Shown: positions 23,003 to 31,704, numbered from the stretch's first letter. The stretch: 34,545 nucleotides of DNA from JBBIRM01 sp037441765 (GCA_037441765.1 JBBIRM010000013.1:1-34545), one strand, 5' to 3'. The notes: generated from the sequence alone by a model not told the origin. Numbers and translations: made by a program.

Positions 23003-24226
23003 ATGAGGAAGCGAGTGGCCATTACAGGAATGGGTATCTTCTGCTCCATAGGGAAGAACGTGAAGGAGTTTTGTCAATCTTTGAAAGATGGGAAAACCGC
23101 AATTGGGTCAATCACCCTCTTCGATACCTCAAAGTATCCTTCAAGAATTGGAGCAGAGATTAGGGATTATCGTCCTGAGCAATACTTTGAGAAAAGGGAG
23201 TTGAGAAGGCTTTCAAGAACAGACCAGTTTGCCCTGATCTCAGCAGAAGAGGCAGTAAGGTCATCTGAAATCCAATCCTACTACTCCTCAGATGAGGTGG
23301 GTGTCTGTCTGGGAGCAGGAGCAGGGGGGATGATGGAAGCAGAGATCTATCATCGAGAGGTCCTTCTTAAAGGGACCTCTAATCCCTCCCTTATTCTTCC
23401 ATTTATCCCGAGTTTCACAACCACTTCTATCTCAAAGCGTTTTGGATTTTCAGGCCCAAAGATCACGGTGACGACAGCCTGCAGTTCCTCCGCTACCTCC
23501 ATTGGGTACGGGGCAGATCTCATTCGGAAGGGAAAGTGCAAAGCGATCCTATGTGGGGGAAGTGAGGCACTGAGCGAACTAACCTTTGGTGGATTTAACT
23601 CCCTAAGGGCAATGGATCAAAATCCTTGTAAGCCTTTCGACAGGAGAAGGGCTGGGATGAATTTAGGAGAAGGAGGGGCGATCTTGATCTTAGAAGACTT
23701 TGAGGAGGCCAAGAGAAGAGGAGTCAAAATCTACGCAGAGTTTTTAGGCTACGGGATAGGTGGAGAAGCTTATCATATCACAGCACCAGAGCCATCTGGA
23801 TCCGTCGAGGCTTGGGTAATGATGGATGCAATAAGAGAAGGTGGTATTACCCTTGAGGAAGTAGATTATATCAATGCCCATGGTACTGGAACGCCACTTA
23901 ATGATAAGGTCGAAACCCTCTCCATCAAGAAGGCCTTTGGTAAGAAGGCGTATTCTATTCCTGTGAGTTCAATCAAATCTATGGTGGGCCACTGTTTGGG
24001 CTCTGCTGGAGCCATTGAAGCAGTAGCCTCCGTGCTTTCCATTTCTGAAAAATTCATTCCTCCCACACTATTTTATCAGCAAGGTGATGAAGATTGTGAT
24101 CTCGACTATGTCCCTCATAGATCCCGTCAAAAAGATGTAAGGATTGTCCTTTCCAATTCCTTTGCCTTTGGTGGAAATTGTACTGCTTTGCTCTTCGGAA
24201 ATATAAAAAAAGGAGGTTATTTGTGA
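23003..24226 (+). CDS. fabF: FabF-type beta-ketoacyl-ACP synthase
   Basis: A 407-residue thiolase-fold condensing enzyme. The full Cys-His-His set is present: C160 in VTTACSSSATS, H293 in NAHGTGTPLND and H330 in SMVGHCLGSAGA. The C terminus has the usual SNSFAFGGNCTALLF. It catalyses decarboxylative condensation of acyl and malonyl-ACP. The ATG at 23003 (MRKRVAITG) matches the family start better than the ATG at 22991; neither has a Shine-Dalgarno. It is divergent from the lipid/radical-SAM block and overlaps icd by 4 bases. FabF family membership is clear; whether it serves the accessory ACP or primary FAS is undecided. Confidence 0.9.
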   Translation: MRKRVAITGMGIFCSIGKNVKEFCQSLKDGKTAIGSITLFDTSKYPSRIGAEIRDYRPEQYFEKRELRRLSRTDQFALISAEEAVRSSEIQSYYSSDEVGVCLGAGAGGMMEAEIYHREVLLKGTSNPSLILPFIPSFTTTSISKRFGFSGPKITVTTACSSSATSIGYGADLIRKGKCKAILCGGSEALSELTFGGFNSLRAMDQNPCKPFDRRRAGMNLGEGGAILILEDFEEAKRRGVKIYAEFLGYGIGGEAYHITAPEPSGSVEAWVMMDAIREGGITLEEVDYINAHGTGTPLNDKVETLSIKKAFGKKAYSIPVSSIKSMVGHCLGSAGAIEAVASVLSISEKFIPPTLFYQQGDEDCDLDYVPHRSRQKDVRIVLSNSFAFGGNCTALLFGNIKKGGYL

Positions 24227-25440
24227 CTGGAGAGAAGATTCAATATCACTCAAATGGGAGGCTAAACGTCCCGGATCAACCCATCATTCCTTATATAGAG
24301 GGAGATGGGGTAGGACCAGATATATGGAAGGCATCGGTTCGAGTCTTCGATTCCGCGGTAGAGAAATCCTATGAAGGCAGAAGAAAGGTTCACTGGTTGG
24401 AGGTCCTGGCTGGAGAGAAGGCCTTTCATCTTAAAGGAGAGTGGGCCCCAGAGGAGACCATCGAAGCAATTCAGGAATATAAGGTTGGTATTAAAGGGCC
24501 CCTGACCACTCCGGTTGGTGAAGGGATTCGTAGCATCAATGTCCTTTTACGTCAGAGACTTGACCTTTATGCCTGCATCAGACCCATTCATTACATCCAG
24601 GGCACACCGAGTCCCTTAAAACATCCTGAAAAGGTGGACCTTGTTGTTTTTCGAGAAAATACAGAAGACCTTTATGCTGGAATTGAATGGAAAGAGGGTT
24701 CTAAGGAAGCGTTACGCGTAAGGGAGTTTCTCGAGAGGGAAATGGGCCAAAAGATAAGAGAGGATTCCGGCATTGGCATAAAGCCCATCAGCCGCTTTGG
24801 GACAAAGCGATTGGTAAGGAAGGCCATTCAATATGCACTCTCACACAATCGAAGCAGTGTCACACTGGTTCATAAAGGCAACATCATGAAATTCACCGAA
24901 GGGGCTTTTCGGGACTGGGGATATGAGGTGGCGAGGGAAGAATTTGGAGATCATGTCATCTTTGAAAATGAATTAATGGATGGGGCAAAGAAAAGAATCC
25001 CCTCTGGAAAGATTCTGATTAAAGACCGTATTGCAGATGCCATGTTTCAGCAGGTGCTGTTGAGGCCTGAGGAGTATGATGTTTTGGCCATGCCCAATCT
25101 CAATGGAGACTATATGTCCGATGCCCTGGCTGCTCAGGTAGGAGGTCTTGGAATGGCTCCTGGAGCAAATATAGGAGATCGCTATGCGATCTTTGAGGCC
25201 ACCCATGGGACTGCACCAAAATATGCAAATCAGGATATGATTAACCCAGGATCTCTTATCCTTTCAGGAGCGATGATGTTCGATTATTTGGGATGGAAAG
25301 AAGTGGGCAATAGAATTGTCACCGCTTTGAAAAAAACGATCTCTGAAAAGATTGTCACCTATGATCTTGCCCGCCAGATGAAAGGGCCAAAGAGAGTCAA
25401 ATGCTCGGAATTCGCCTCTGCGGTCATTGAAAGGCTTTGA
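24223..25440 (+). CDS. icd: NADP-type isocitrate dehydrogenase
   Basis: A 405-residue decarboxylating isocitrate dehydrogenase closely patterned on E. coli Icd: GEKIQYHSNGRLNVPDQPII, IPYIEGDGVGPDIW, GEGIRSINVLLRQ (substrate serine and arginines), RENTEDLYAGIEW, and ATHGTAPKYANQD. The Lys-Tyr after HGTAP is the NADP-specificity signature. It converts isocitrate to 2-oxoglutarate, or the reverse in reductive carboxylation. The start is GTG at 24223, preceded by aggagg (24211-24216) and overlapping the ketosynthase stop (gtga). The frame is open further upstream but without a better site. The next genes encode 2-oxoglutarate:ferredoxin oxidoreductase, its metabolic partner. Confidence 0.95.
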   Translation: MTGEKIQYHSNGRLNVPDQPIIPYIEGDGVGPDIWKASVRVFDSAVEKSYEGRRKVHWLEVLAGEKAFHLKGEWAPEETIEAIQEYKVGIKGPLTTPVGEGIRSINVLLRQRLDLYACIRPIHYIQGTPSPLKHPEKVDLVVFRENTEDLYAGIEWKEGSKEALRVREFLEREMGQKIREDSGIGIKPISRFGTKRLVRKAIQYALSHNRSSVTLVHKGNIMKFTEGAFRDWGYEVAREEFGDHVIFENELMDGAKKRIPSGKILIKDRIADAMFQQVLLRPEEYDVLAMPNLNGDYMSDALAAQVGGLGMAPGANIGDRYAIFEATHGTAPKYANQDMINPGSLILSGAMMFDYLGWKEVGNRIVTALKKTISEKIVTYDLARQMKGPKRVKCSEFASAVIERL

Positions 25441-25498
25441 CAACATTTCTGATTTCAGTTTAAATTAATAGTTGAGTCTCTTCTCTGGAGAGTAAAAA

Positions 25499-25822
25499 TT
25501 GGTTGAAACGAAGAAAAAGAGGCAAGAACCAAAGGTCAACATTGACATCTATAAGGCTTGGTGCAAGGCATGTGGGATATGCGTGGCCTTCTGTCCCACG
25601 GGCGTATTGGAGAAAGACGAATCAGGGTATCCTTTTGTCAAGGATATTGAAAAATGTATCAATTGTGGATGGTGTGAGATTCGATGTCCTGATTTTGCGA
25701 TCACAGTGGAGAAGAGGGCAAAAGTAAGTAGGACAGGAGAAGAAAGGGTTGAAAGAAGGGATGAAACAGCAAAGGGTGAAGAAGAGATCGGGCCCGAAAG
25801 AAGTATTACTGCAGGGGAATGA
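25499..25822 (+). CDS. korD: 2-oxoglutarate:ferredoxin oxidoreductase delta (ferredoxin) subunit
   Basis: A 107-residue bacterial-type ferredoxin with two [4Fe-4S] motifs, CKACGICVAFCP and CINCGWCEIRCP. It relays electrons between the TPP site of the Kor complex and free ferredoxin. A TTG start at 25499 is supported by ggagag 9 bases ahead. A highly charged C-terminal tail of about 35 residues (Glu/Arg/Lys-rich) runs into the next gene, so korD overlaps korA by about 62 bases in a different frame. Gene order D-A-B-C matches the KorDABC arrangement. Confidence 0.9.
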   Translation: MVETKKKRQEPKVNIDIYKAWCKACGICVAFCPTGVLEKDESGYPFVKDIEKCINCGWCEIRCPDFAITVEKRAKVSRTGEERVERRDETAKGEEEIGPERSITAGE

Positions 25823-26918
25823 GGCTGTTGTAGAGGGCGCACTTAGAGCGGGCTGCCGCTTTTTTGCAGGCTATCCCATTACTCCTGCAACGGAGATCTC
25901 AGAGATTCTCTCCGTGAGGCTCCCTCAACTGGATGGGACCTTCATTCAGATGGAGGATGAGATTGCAAGCCTTGGAGCGGTTATCGGTGCCTCCCTCGCA
26001 GGAACAAAATCGATGACCGCCACCAGTGGCCCTGGATTCTCATTAATGCAAGAGAATCTCGGCTTTGCCATCATCGCAGAGGTTCCCTGTGTGATTGTCA
26101 ATGTGATGCGTGGAGGACCAAGTACAGGGCTTCCAACCTTTCCCTCTCAGGGCGATGTGATGCAGGCCAGGTGGGGAACCCACGGGGATCACCCCATCAT
26201 TGTTCTTTCAGCATCCACTGTTAGTGAATGCTATGAGATGACGATCAAAGCCTTCAACCTCTCAGAAAAATTTCGAAATCCGGTCATCCTTCTGATCGAT
26301 GAGGTGGTGGCACATATGCGTGAAAAGGTGGCCCTTCCTGAGGGTGAGATCGAAATCTTTAACCGAATTAAACCCACAGTCCCCCCTGAATGGTACATTC
26401 CATTTGAGGATACTCCGAGCGGAGTGCCTCCGATGGCCAATTTTGGTGAGGGCTACCGATACCATGTCACCGGGCTCACTCATGATATCCGTGGCTTTCC
26501 TACCTCCAGACCGGATGAGATAGGACCCTTTATTCAAAGGCTTCATCGGAAGATCAGCCAGCATTTTTCCGAGATTCAGATGGCTGAATTTTTCAAAACA
26601 GATGATGCAGAGATCACCATCATTGCCTACGGGTGTGTCGCTCGGTCCTCAAAAAGGGCTGTCCTTGAGGCAAGGGAAAAGGGGATAAGGGCAGGGTTTC
26701 TCAAACTGATCACGATCTGGCCCTTTATGAGGTCTGCGGTGGAGAAGGTGCTTCAACATTCAAAGGTTCTCATCGTTCCAGAGATGAATATGGGTCAGAT
26801 CTCAAGAGAGGTAAAGCGGGTCAATCGAGGGATGGCCAAGGTCTTGACATTAAACAAGGTAGACGGGACGATCATTACGCCAGGAGAGATTTTAAGCAGA
26901 ATCATGGAGGTTGCCTGA
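25761..26918 (+). CDS. korA: 2-oxoglutarate:ferredoxin oxidoreductase alpha subunit
   Basis: A 385-residue alpha subunit of a 2-oxoacid:ferredoxin oxidoreductase. The N-terminal pyrimidine-binding-type domain has GNEAVVEGALRAGCRFFAGYP, ITPATEISE and MEDEIASLGAVIGAS, followed by TSGPGFSLMQE. A transketolase C-terminal-like domain begins around AEITIIAYGCVARSS. It oxidises 2-oxoglutarate to succinyl-CoA with reduced ferredoxin, or the reverse in carbon fixation. ATG at 25761 is preferred over an upstream TTG at 25749; both overlap korD. The stop overlaps the korB start by one base (tgatg). Confidence 0.92.
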   Translation: MKQQRVKKRSGPKEVLLQGNEAVVEGALRAGCRFFAGYPITPATEISEILSVRLPQLDGTFIQMEDEIASLGAVIGASLAGTKSMTATSGPGFSLMQENLGFAIIAEVPCVIVNVMRGGPSTGLPTFPSQGDVMQARWGTHGDHPIIVLSASTVSECYEMTIKAFNLSEKFRNPVILLIDEVVAHMREKVALPEGEIEIFNRIKPTVPPEWYIPFEDTPSGVPPMANFGEGYRYHVTGLTHDIRGFPTSRPDEIGPFIQRLHRKISQHFSEIQMAEFFKTDDAEITIIAYGCVARSSKRAVLEAREKGIRAGFLKLITIWPFMRSAVEKVLQHSKVLIVPEMNMGQISREVKRVNRGMAKVLTLNKVDGTIITPGEILSRIMEVA

Positions 26919-27754
26919 TGTCTGAAGTGACAAAATTGATCCATAAATATCTTAGACATGATAAGAAATTTCCCCATGTCTGGTGTCCAGGTTGCGGGAT
27001 TGGAATCATGCTGGGTGCACTGATTCGGGCCATCGACCGTATTGGATATGAGAAGGATGAGGTAGTGTTGGTCTCTGGAATTGGTTGTTCGGGAAGGCTT
27101 CCAGTCTATGTCGATTTCAACACCCTCCACACTACCCACGGCCGAGCACTCACTTTTGCCACAGGCATAAAGTTGGCTAATCCAAATCTTAAGGTGATTG
27201 TAATCATGGGCGATGGAGATGCGGTTGCCATTGGCGGGAATCACTTCATCCATGCAGCCCGAAGAAATATCGATGTGACTGCCCTCATTGTCAACAATCA
27301 TATATATGGGATGACAGGAGGACAGTACTCTCCCACAACTCCTTATGGAATGAGGTCTGCCACCACACTTTATTCCAACATCGAACAGGCCTTTAAAATC
27401 TCCGAACTCGCGGTCACTGCCGGGGCAGTATTTGTGGGAAGAGGGACTGTCTATCATGCCAAACTCTTGGACAGCCTGATGGAGAAGGCCTTTTTGAAAC
27501 CTGGCTTCTCTGTGGTTGAGGTAATCGCCCATTGCCATACTCAATATGGAAAGATAAATCGTCTGGGTTCTGCTGTGGAGATGATGCAGTGGCAGAGGGA
27601 CCATGCGGTTCCTGTTGAGAAGGCCTTAAAAATGAAACCCGAAGAACTTGAAGATAAGATCCTGATCGGGGTGTTGGTTGACAAAGAACTTCCTGTTTAT
27701 CAGGATGAGTATGAAAAGATTAGGGAGAGGGCTAAGGCAGAAGTGGGGGCATAG
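26918..27754 (+). CDS. korB: 2-oxoglutarate:ferredoxin oxidoreductase beta subunit
   Basis: A 278-residue TPP-binding beta subunit. VWCPGCGIGIMLGALIRAI opens the fold, and the thiamine-diphosphate/Mg motif is GDGDAVAIGGNHFIHAAR with NNHIYGMTGGQYSPTTP. It carries the catalytic cofactor of the Kor complex and works with KorA. It is translationally coupled to korA (tgatg), and korC begins two bases after its stop. 2-oxoglutarate specificity is inferred mainly from the delta-first gene order and from icd immediately upstream; other 2-oxoacids cannot be excluded from sequence alone. Confidence 0.93.
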   Translation: MSEVTKLIHKYLRHDKKFPHVWCPGCGIGIMLGALIRAIDRIGYEKDEVVLVSGIGCSGRLPVYVDFNTLHTTHGRALTFATGIKLANPNLKVIVIMGDGDAVAIGGNHFIHAARRNIDVTALIVNNHIYGMTGGQYSPTTPYGMRSATTLYSNIEQAFKISELAVTAGAVFVGRGTVYHAKLLDSLMEKAFLKPGFSVVEVIAHCHTQYGKINRLGSAVEMMQWQRDHAVPVEKALKMKPEELEDKILIGVLVDKELPVYQDEYEKIRERAKAEVGA

Positions 27755-27756
27755 AG

Positions 27757-28359
27757 ATGGGGTTTCGGTATGAGATCAGACTGAGTGGTTCAGGAGGCCA
27801 GGGCCTGATCCTGATGGGCATTATCTTGGCCGAGGCAATAGGCATTTATGAGAAAAAATATGTGGCTCAAACCCAGAGTTATGGGCCAGAGGCAAGAGGA
27901 GGGTCGAGTAAATCTGAGGTGATTATCAGTGATGAGGAGATCGATTATCCCAAGGCCATGAAACTTGACTTTCTTCTTGCCATGAACCAAAGATCCTGTG
28001 ATGAGTATTACCCTGACCTCAAAGAGGATGGAGTTTTGCTGGTGGATTCAACCTTTGTCTCGCAAGTTCCCACCCCTATGGCCTATCAGATTCCATTCAC
28101 CAGGATCGCCAGAGAAAAATTTAAGAGGGAGGTAGTAGCCAATATCATTGCCCTTGGAGCGCTCACTCAACTCACCCCGATTGTCTCCCGAAGGTCAATG
28201 GAGATGGCTGTACTTAATCGTGTCCCAAAGGGGACCGAAAAATTGAACCGCGATGCCCTCAGGGCTGGGATCTCGGCCGCTAAGAAGGCAAAGAAGGATT
28301 TGATGAAAAGAGAGGTTCTTCCATCCATTCCAAAAGAGGACCTTTTGGACTCTTATTGA
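27757..28359 (+). CDS. korC: 2-oxoglutarate:ferredoxin oxidoreductase gamma subunit
   Basis: A 200-residue gamma subunit of the 2-oxoacid:ferredoxin oxidoreductase complex. The family signature is at the N terminus (RLSGSGGQGLILMGIILAEAI), followed by QTQSYGPEARGGSSKSEVIIS and the NANIIALGAL-like segment VANIIALGALTQL. It completes the four-subunit KorDABC set and is separated by two bases from korB. A plsC-type gene starts three bases after the stop, so the operon continues. Confidence 0.93.
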   Translation: MGFRYEIRLSGSGGQGLILMGIILAEAIGIYEKKYVAQTQSYGPEARGGSSKSEVIISDEEIDYPKAMKLDFLLAMNQRSCDEYYPDLKEDGVLLVDSTFVSQVPTPMAYQIPFTRIAREKFKREVVANIIALGALTQLTPIVSRRSMEMAVLNRVPKGTEKLNRDALRAGISAAKKAKKDLMKREVLPSIPKEDLLDSY

Positions 28360-28361
28360 TC

Positions 28362-28979
28362 ATGAAGAGGAACTCCTTGATCTACTCCCTGACCAAAAAA
28401 CTTGCCCAATTGGTTTTTTCCATTTTTTATCAAATGGAGATTTCAGACAACCAAGACCTTCCAGAGAAGGGGCCTGTGGTCATTCTTCCAAAACATCAAT
28501 ACTGGACCGATATTCCGATCGTAAGCCTTGTCTTCAAGCAATTGCTCTATTTTGTTGCGAAGAGAGAATTGTTTGAATATCCATTGATCCGTGATTATCT
28601 TTTACTCTTGGGCGGGATTCCTATAGATCGGAGACAGACCATAAAGACTTTAGATTCATTTAAAAATCTCCTCAACCTGTTAAGAGCAGGGGAGAAGATT
28701 GTGATCTTTCCAGAAGGAACCTATTTTAGAGAAGGCGTGGGTGGAGGAAAGAGTCGGTTGATTCAGATGATCTTGAAGCTCCAGGAGGAATTAAAAGAAA
28801 AGATTCCCTTTGTCCCCGTAGGGATTCATTATGGAAGGAGAGTAGGGTTGAGAAGGCGAGTGGAGATACGGATTGGTCCACCTCTATTCGCAGAAAAGGA
28901 ATCAGATGCTCCCTACCTTACGGAGAGGGCTATGGAAGAGATCAGCCTTCTTTCAAAAATGCCAAAATGTTCAGCCTGA
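28362..28979 (+). CDS. plsC: 1-acyl-glycerol-3-phosphate acyltransferase (PlsC family)
   Basis: A 205-residue membrane acyltransferase. The catalytic HX4D is H45-QYWT-D50 (PKHQYWTDIP), and the second acceptor-phosphate motif is IFPEGTYFR at residues 115-123. It acylates lysophosphatidate in phospholipid synthesis or a related glycerolipid. The ATG at 28362 lies two bases after the korC stop; a TTG at 28356 is an alternative. It shares a likely transcript with the ketosynthase-icd-kor genes. With the LpxL-like protein it makes two acyltransferases near the unusual ACP locus. Confidence 0.87.
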   Translation: MKRNSLIYSLTKKLAQLVFSIFYQMEISDNQDLPEKGPVVILPKHQYWTDIPIVSLVFKQLLYFVAKRELFEYPLIRDYLLLLGGIPIDRRQTIKTLDSFKNLLNLLRAGEKIVIFPEGTYFREGVGGGKSRLIQMILKLQEELKEKIPFVPVGIHYGRRVGLRRRVEIRIGPPLFAEKESDAPYLTERAMEEISLLSKMPKCSA

Positions 28980-29066
28980 GCCCCGACTATAGGAATGATG
29001 ATTCAGATTCCCATATCGATTTTTAACTTTGTCCTGCAATCAAAATTCTAAGATAAGGAGGTCATC

Positions 29067-29285
29067 ATGCCAAGGCGTGAGAGGGAAAAAGAACTGGCAA
29101 GAAGAAGAAAAAGAAGGGAGAAAAGGAGAAAACTTAGGGCAAAGGGCTTACTGCCCCCAACCCATGAAACCCCTAAGCAAGGGTTAAAAGAGACTGAAAA
29201 GAAACAGCCAGAAAAAAAACCTCCTAAAGAAACAACGGTTGAGGTTTCAAAGGAGGAACCTGGATCTGTTCCTTCAGAGGGCTGA
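29067..29285 (+). CDS. Small basic protein of unknown function
   Basis: A 72-residue protein with an extremely basic N-terminal half (MPRREREKELARRRKRREKR, followed by a further basic stretch ending KLRAKGLLPP) and a Lys/Glu/Pro-rich, probably disordered tail. An excellent ribosome site (aaggagg, 8 bases before ATG) argues it is translated. It is unrecognised; the composition suggests nucleic-acid or ribosome contact, but that is speculation. It is flanked by plsC upstream (87-base gap) and convergent panC. Confidence 0.65.
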   Translation: MPRREREKELARRRKRREKRRKLRAKGLLPPTHETPKQGLKETEKKQPEKKPPKETTVEVSKEEPGSVPSEG

Positions 29286-29308
29286 TTTGCAAATCTTTTT
29301 CCTTATGG

Positions 29309-30181
29309 TTAACCTTGCTTTATCTCTGTGCTTTCAGGCGGCCTGTATACAAGATTATCGATCAATCTTGTTTTTCCTACAAAAGCAGCAAGGGCAATAA
29401 CAACCTCTCCTTTAATCTCACTTACCTTTTCTAAGGTGGTCGAATCGCAGAGCTCAACATAATCTATCTTAATGAGAGGCTCAGAACCGAGAATATGAAA
29501 AACCTCTCCTAAAATCCTTTCAGCCCTTCGCTCACCTTTTTCAAGAAGTCCTCTTGCCCTTTCTAAGGAACGATAAAGCAGAGGAGCAACCTCCCTCTCC
29601 TTTGGCTGCAGATAGGTATTTCTTGAACTCATCGCCAGGCCATCGGGTTCTCTCACCGTTGGCATACCTAAGATTTCAATATCCATATGAAGGTCTTTCA
29701 CCATCTGCTTGATCGTTACAAGTTGTTGATAATCCTTCTGCCCAAATATAGCCACATGGGGCATTACAATATTGAAAAGCATGTTGACAACAGTGGTCAC
29801 CCCTTGAAAGTGAGTGGGTCTGGACCGACCGCAAAGCCCCTGCGTTACCTTATCCACCCTGACAATCGTCTGATGGTCAGGAGGATACATCTCTATGGCC
29901 TCTGGAGCAAAGAGGACATCGACCCCAACCTCTTCTGCCATCCTGCGGTCCCTCTCAAAATCCCTCGGGTACATCTCAAAGTCCTCGGAGGGACCAAACT
30001 GGGTGGGGTTGACAAAGAGACTTACCACCAACAAATCCCCTCTCCTCCTGCCCTCCCTCATTAAACTTAGGTGACCCTCATGAAAGAACCCCATGGTGGG
30101 GACAAAGGCAATTGTTTTACCCATCTGCCTCGCCTTAGAAGAGATAGAGGACATCTCTCGGGGGCTCTTAACAATTCTCAT
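29309..30181 (-). CDS. panC: Pantothenate synthetase
   Basis: A 290-residue pantothenate-beta-alanine ligase. The HxGH-type nucleotide motif is H34-E-G-H37 (TMGFFHEGHLSLM), followed by VSLFVNPTQFGPSEDF, the FGQKDYQQL segment and LAMSSRN, all typical. It condenses pantoate and beta-alanine with ATP for coenzyme A and ACP phosphopantetheine. A gggag site precedes the ATG. It is last in a minus-strand run proC - deoxynucleoside kinase - panC with short gaps, an arrangement common in Desulfobacterota. Confidence 0.95.
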   Translation of the reverse strand: MRIVKSPREMSSISSKARQMGKTIAFVPTMGFFHEGHLSLMREGRRRGDLLVVSLFVNPTQFGPSEDFEMYPRDFERDRRMAEEVGVDVLFAPEAIEMYPPDHQTIVRVDKVTQGLCGRSRPTHFQGVTTVVNMLFNIVMPHVAIFGQKDYQQLVTIKQMVKDLHMDIEILGMPTVREPDGLAMSSRNTYLQPKEREVAPLLYRSLERARGLLEKGERRAERILGEVFHILGSEPLIKIDYVELCDSTTLEKVSEIKGEVVIALAAFVGKTRLIDNLVYRPPESTEIKQG

Positions 30182-30198
30182 ATTACTTAAACTCTCCC

Positions 30199-30834
30199 TT
30201 ATTTAGATCTCATCGGGATAAAATACCATGTCCCCTTCTTCATCTGCTTGATCTCTCGGACCAGTTGATCAAAATCCTCTTTCCGGTCAACAAAATTGAT
30301 CTCATTCGTATCCACTACTAATAGAGGGGTCTGTTCATAATGAAAGAAATAGTAGTTATAGGCCTCGGTCAGCATCTTCAGATAATCTAAGTCGATCTCC
30401 TTCTCGTAGGTGTGATTTCTTGATTTGATCCGATAAAGAAGGACCTCAGGTTTTGCCTGGAGGAAGATGACCAGATCTGGAGTAGGAATCTGTCCGGTTA
30501 AAAGTTGGTAGATCTGTTCATAGAGGGCTAACTCATGATCATCTAAATTGAGGGAAGCAAAGATTCGATCTTTGGCAAAGAGGTAATCGCAGAGGGTCAT
30601 TTGATTGAAGAGATCGAGCTGGGCAATCTCCCTCTGCTGTTGGAAACGGCTCAATAGAAAGAAGAGTTGAGTTTGAAAGGCATATTTTTTTCGGTCCTGA
30701 TAGAACTGAGGAAGAAATGGATTCTCCTCGGGTTTTTCTAAGACACAACGGGCATTAAACTCCTTGGCTAAAAGTTTTGCTAAACTCGTCTTCCCAACAC
30801 CAATGGGTCCTTCTATAATAATATATCGGAACAT
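30199..30834 (-). CDS. Deoxynucleoside kinase
   Basis: A 211-residue deoxynucleoside kinase of the dGK/dAK/dCK family. P-loop GPIGVGKT is at residues 9-16, the substrate-side motif is in LCDYLFAKDRIFA (DR pair), and LALYEQIYQLL and the lid-like RIKSRNHTYEKEID follow. It phosphorylates deoxynucleosides in salvage. A ggagagg site lies before the ATG. The neighbouring panC begins 17 bases downstream, suggesting cotranscription. The exact base preference (dA, dG or dC) cannot be assigned by eye. Confidence 0.88.
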   Translation of the reverse strand: MFRYIIIEGPIGVGKTSLAKLLAKEFNARCVLEKPEENPFLPQFYQDRKKYAFQTQLFFLLSRFQQQREIAQLDLFNQMTLCDYLFAKDRIFASLNLDDHELALYEQIYQLLTGQIPTPDLVIFLQAKPEVLLYRIKSRNHTYEKEIDLDYLKMLTEAYNYYFFHYEQTPLLVVDTNEINFVDRKEDFDQLVREIKQMKKGTWYFIPMRSK

Positions 30835-30879
30835 AGACCTCTCCGGGCATTTAAAATCTTCTACAATATATCCTATGAA

Positions 30880-31704
30880 TTATTGTTTCATCCTTTCTCC
30901 CAATTCTTTAGACCTCTGGGTGGCTGCAATCACAGCGTTGATTAAGGTTTTCCTCAACCCTCCTTCCTCAAGTTTATATAGGCCTTGCGCTGTTGTTCCT
31001 CCGGGGGATGTTACCCTCTCTCGAAGAAGCGCAGGATGTTCTCCTGTCTCTAAGAGGAGTTTTACAGCGCCTTTTACCGTCTGAGTGGCCAGTGTAAAGG
31101 CCTGGGACCGAGTCATACCCAAAAGCACACCCGCATCGGTTAAGGCCTCTATCATCAAAAAGATATAAGCAGGTCCGCTTCCACTCAATCCCGTAACCGC
31201 ATCCATCAAGGGTTCGTGAATGATAATCGACCTTCCCACACAATTAAAGATGGATTGGGTTAATTGAATATCTTCTTCAGAAGAGAGATTCCCAGGGGCG
31301 ATGGCAGAAGCCCCTTCCTGGACAAGGACAGCAATATTGGGCATTACTCTGATGAGTCGAAGTGGTTTCCTTGCATAGGCCTCGATGACATAAAGAGGGA
31401 CTCCAGCCGCTATGGAGATAAGTAGTTTCGATGCATTTAGGGAGTCCGCCATCTCTTCAATGACCTCCTTCATCGATTGTGGTTTCACACAGAGAAGGAT
31501 GGGGTCACACTGGGAGGCGATCTGCTGGTTATTGGTAGCCTTTTTTACACCGTACTTCTTTTGAATAAATTGTAACCTCTCTCCATCCGAATCGAAAACC
31601 AAAACTTGCTCTGGGGATAAAAATTTGGCCCTTATCAAACCTGAAATCAAGGCCTCCCCCATATTTCCTGCCCCTACAAAACCAATCTTTCTGCCCTTTT
31701 TCAT
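30880..31704 (-). CDS. proC: Pyrroline-5-carboxylate reductase
   Basis: A 274-residue proline-biosynthesis reductase. The N-terminal Rossmann motif is GFVGAGNMGEAL (residues 8-19), LCVKPQSMKEV follows, and the C-terminal dimer/substrate signature is DAVTGLSGSGPAYIF with VTSPGGTTAQGLYKLE. It reduces pyrroline-5-carboxylate to proline using NAD(P)H. An aggag site is present 8 bases before the ATG. The gene is divergent from the PAS histidine kinase across a 140-base gap, and heads the run to the kinase and panC genes. Confidence 0.95.
   Translation of the reverse strand: MKKGRKIGFVGAGNMGEALISGLIRAKFLSPEQVLVFDSDGERLQFIQKKYGVKKATNNQQIASQCDPILLCVKPQSMKEVIEEMADSLNASKLLISIAAGVPLYVIEAYARKPLRLIRVMPNIAVLVQEGASAIAPGNLSSEEDIQLTQSIFNCVGRSIIIHEPLMDAVTGLSGSGPAYIFLMIEALTDAGVLLGMTRSQAFTLATQTVKGAVKLLLETGEHPALLRERVTSPGGTTAQGLYKLEEGGLRKTLINAVIAATQRSKELGERMKQ

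Noticed and set aside
26795..27604. 269-residue minus-strand open frame opposite korA/korB
   Set aside because: Antisense to two confidently assigned subunits; the translation has no recognisable domain.
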